From Pseudomonadota bacterium (GTDB taxonomy: Bacteria > Desulfobacterota > Anaeroferrophillalia > Anaeroferrophillales > Tharpellaceae), in assembly GCA_030641485.1 (NCBI GenBank), contig DAOWHJ010000108.1, positions 1 through 7,370 of the forward strand: a stretch of 7,370 nt of DNA, in the 5' to 3' direction. The notes beneath the pieces were generated by a model. That model had not been told where the DNA came from. It ran no database searches and saw nothing but the letters and a program-made list of their open reading frames with translations. Within the stretch, counting starts at the first letter, position 1. Each line of letters begins with the position of its first letter. Shown here piece after piece: positions 6,659-7,370 of the stretch. The position numbers were made by a program, and so were the translations under genes.

Positions 6659-7087
6659 ATGCGTAAACATAAAGAGTTGAAAAATAAGGGGTTCACCCTG
6701 ATTGAATTATTGATTGTAATGGTGATTATTGGTTTGTTGGCCTCTTTGGTGGCACCAACGATGTTTAAAAAGGTAAGTGGAGCTAAACGTAAAACGGCTC
6801 GCGCCCAAATTGAACTTTTAGGGACTGCACTCGACTCTTATCGTCTTGATAACGATGTTTATCCGACCACAGCCCAGGGTCTTGAAGCCCTGCGGGACAA
6901 ACCCGAAGGTGCGAGAAATTGGGATGGTCCCTATATGCCAAAAAATATTCCCAATGATCCCTGGGGTAACAAGTATAGCTACAAGAGCCCAGGTGACCAC
7001 GGTGACTATGATCTCATCTCATATGGGGTTGATGGGCAATCCGGAGGAGATGATGATAAAGGTGATATTAACAGTTGGGAAAACTGA
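6659..7087 (+). CDS. gspG: Type II secretion system major pseudopilin GspG
   Basis: This is the main subunit of the T2SS pseudopilus: 142 residues as precursor, 131 mature. A short basic leader (residues 1-11) ends in NKG, and prepilin peptidase is expected to cut between Gly11 and Phe12. The mature protein begins FTLIELLIVMVIIGLLASLVAP, with Glu at +5. The globular part has the GspG-specific elements TAQGLEAL, NWDGPYMP, DPWGNKYSYKSPG and YDLISYGVDG, and an Asp-rich C-terminal loop (Asp125, Asp131-133, Asp136) that matches the calcium-binding site known in this family. ATG 6656 and ATG 6659 are adjacent; 6659 is preferred because its spacer from AAGGAG (6648-6653) is 5 bases rather than 2. 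The gene ends in tandem in-frame stops, TGA TAG. It follows gspF by about 54 bases and precedes a gspH-like gene. Confidence 0.97.
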   Translation: MRKHKELKNKGFTLIELLIVMVIIGLLASLVAPTMFKKVSGAKRKTARAQIELLGTALDSYRLDNDVYPTTAQGLEALRDKPEGARNWDGPYMPKNIPNDPWGNKYSYKSPGDHGDYDLISYGVDGQSGGDDDKGDINSWEN

Positions 7088-7106
7088 TAGGGCATAATTG
7101 CGTCGG

Positions 7107-7370
7107 ATGTATAACCGTCAACACCATCTAAATTTTGAACCTTGCCCACTGAAACAAAGAGCTTTCACCTTGGTGGAACTGATTGTCGTGGTTGCAATTA
7201 TGGGTATGGGTTTGAGCCTTTTTTTAGGCATTAATTATCGTCAGCGGGAAGCCTTTCGTTGGCGGACAAATTTGCGTGAACTCCATGTTTTTTTGAAAGT
7301 TGCCCGGAGTTATGCTGTACTGGAACGGCAGACTAACGAGTGTCGTTTTAATGTGAAAGAGAAAAAATTC
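7107..7370 (+). CDS. gspH: GspH-like minor pseudopilin (3' partial)
   Basis: The first 88 codons are visible and the gene runs off the right edge. A 19-residue leader ends in KQRA, followed by the class III prepilin core FTLVELIVVVAIMGMGLSLFL with Glu at +5 (residue 24). The expected cleavage site therefore has Ala rather than the usual Gly at -1. After the hydrophobic helix, LRELHVFLKVARSYAVLERQ resembles the helix of GspH proteins, the minor pseudopilins at the tip of the pseudopilus, and the position after gspG fits the conserved G-H-I-J-K order. ATG 7107 has no good ribosome site. An in-frame TTG at 7098 sits 5 bases after AGGG (7089-7092) and would add three residues. Assignment as GspH rather than GspI rests on gene order and the ARSYA helix; the C-terminal domain is not visible. 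Confidence 0.8.
   Translation, partial: MYNRQHHLNFEPCPLKQRAFTLVELIVVVAIMGMGLSLFLGINYRQREAFRWRTNLRELHVFLKVARSYAVLERQTNECRFNVKEKKF

Overview
The window is a stretch of bacterial chromosome of intermediate GC content. All genes read on the + strand and are packed with almost no spacing: seven coding regions fill it, the first cut by the left edge and the last by the right edge. Gene style suggests a Gram-negative bacterium, most likely a Desulfobacterota/Desulfuromonadales-type deltaproteobacterium. The pointers are the pairing of a GT-C/TPR membrane protein (ADRYTYFP signature) with a small GT2 carrying HPDYQY, and a type II secretion operon that begins E-F-G-H. This placement rests on recognition of protein style, not on a search.

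Left half (1-3642), a surface-glycan module. It holds the C-terminal part of a polytopic GT-C-like protein with five TPRs (resembling eukaryotic TMTC O-mannosyltransferases and their bacterial relatives), a DPM1-like family 2 glycosyltransferase, a small membrane-anchored TPR protein rich in cysteine, and a polytopic O-antigen ligase/polymerase of the Wzy_C (WaaL/PglL) superfamily. Together they look like the sugar-transfer and final ligation or polymerisation end of a lipid-linked glycan pathway.

Right half (3621-7370), the start of a type II secretion system (T2SS). It holds the gspE ATPase, the gspF inner-membrane platform protein, the gspG major pseudopilin, and the beginning of a gspH-like minor pseudopilin. 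The ATPase drives GspF-anchored assembly of a GspG-based pseudopilus; GspH-I-J-K would form its tip, and I-J-K are expected just past the right edge.

The two halves are not separated by a promoter or terminator that I can see. The ligase gene overlaps gspE by 22 bases, and gspE has a strong ribosome binding site inside the ligase gene. The glycan and secretion genes therefore look co-transcribed and translationally coupled. The most interesting regulatory signals are a near-perfect 11-bp hairpin with a GAAA loop that buries the Shine-Dalgarno of the small TPR gene, and a doubled TAAGGAG with a four-codon minigene ahead of gspG. No RNA gene, mobile element, CRISPR array or minus-strand gene was supported.
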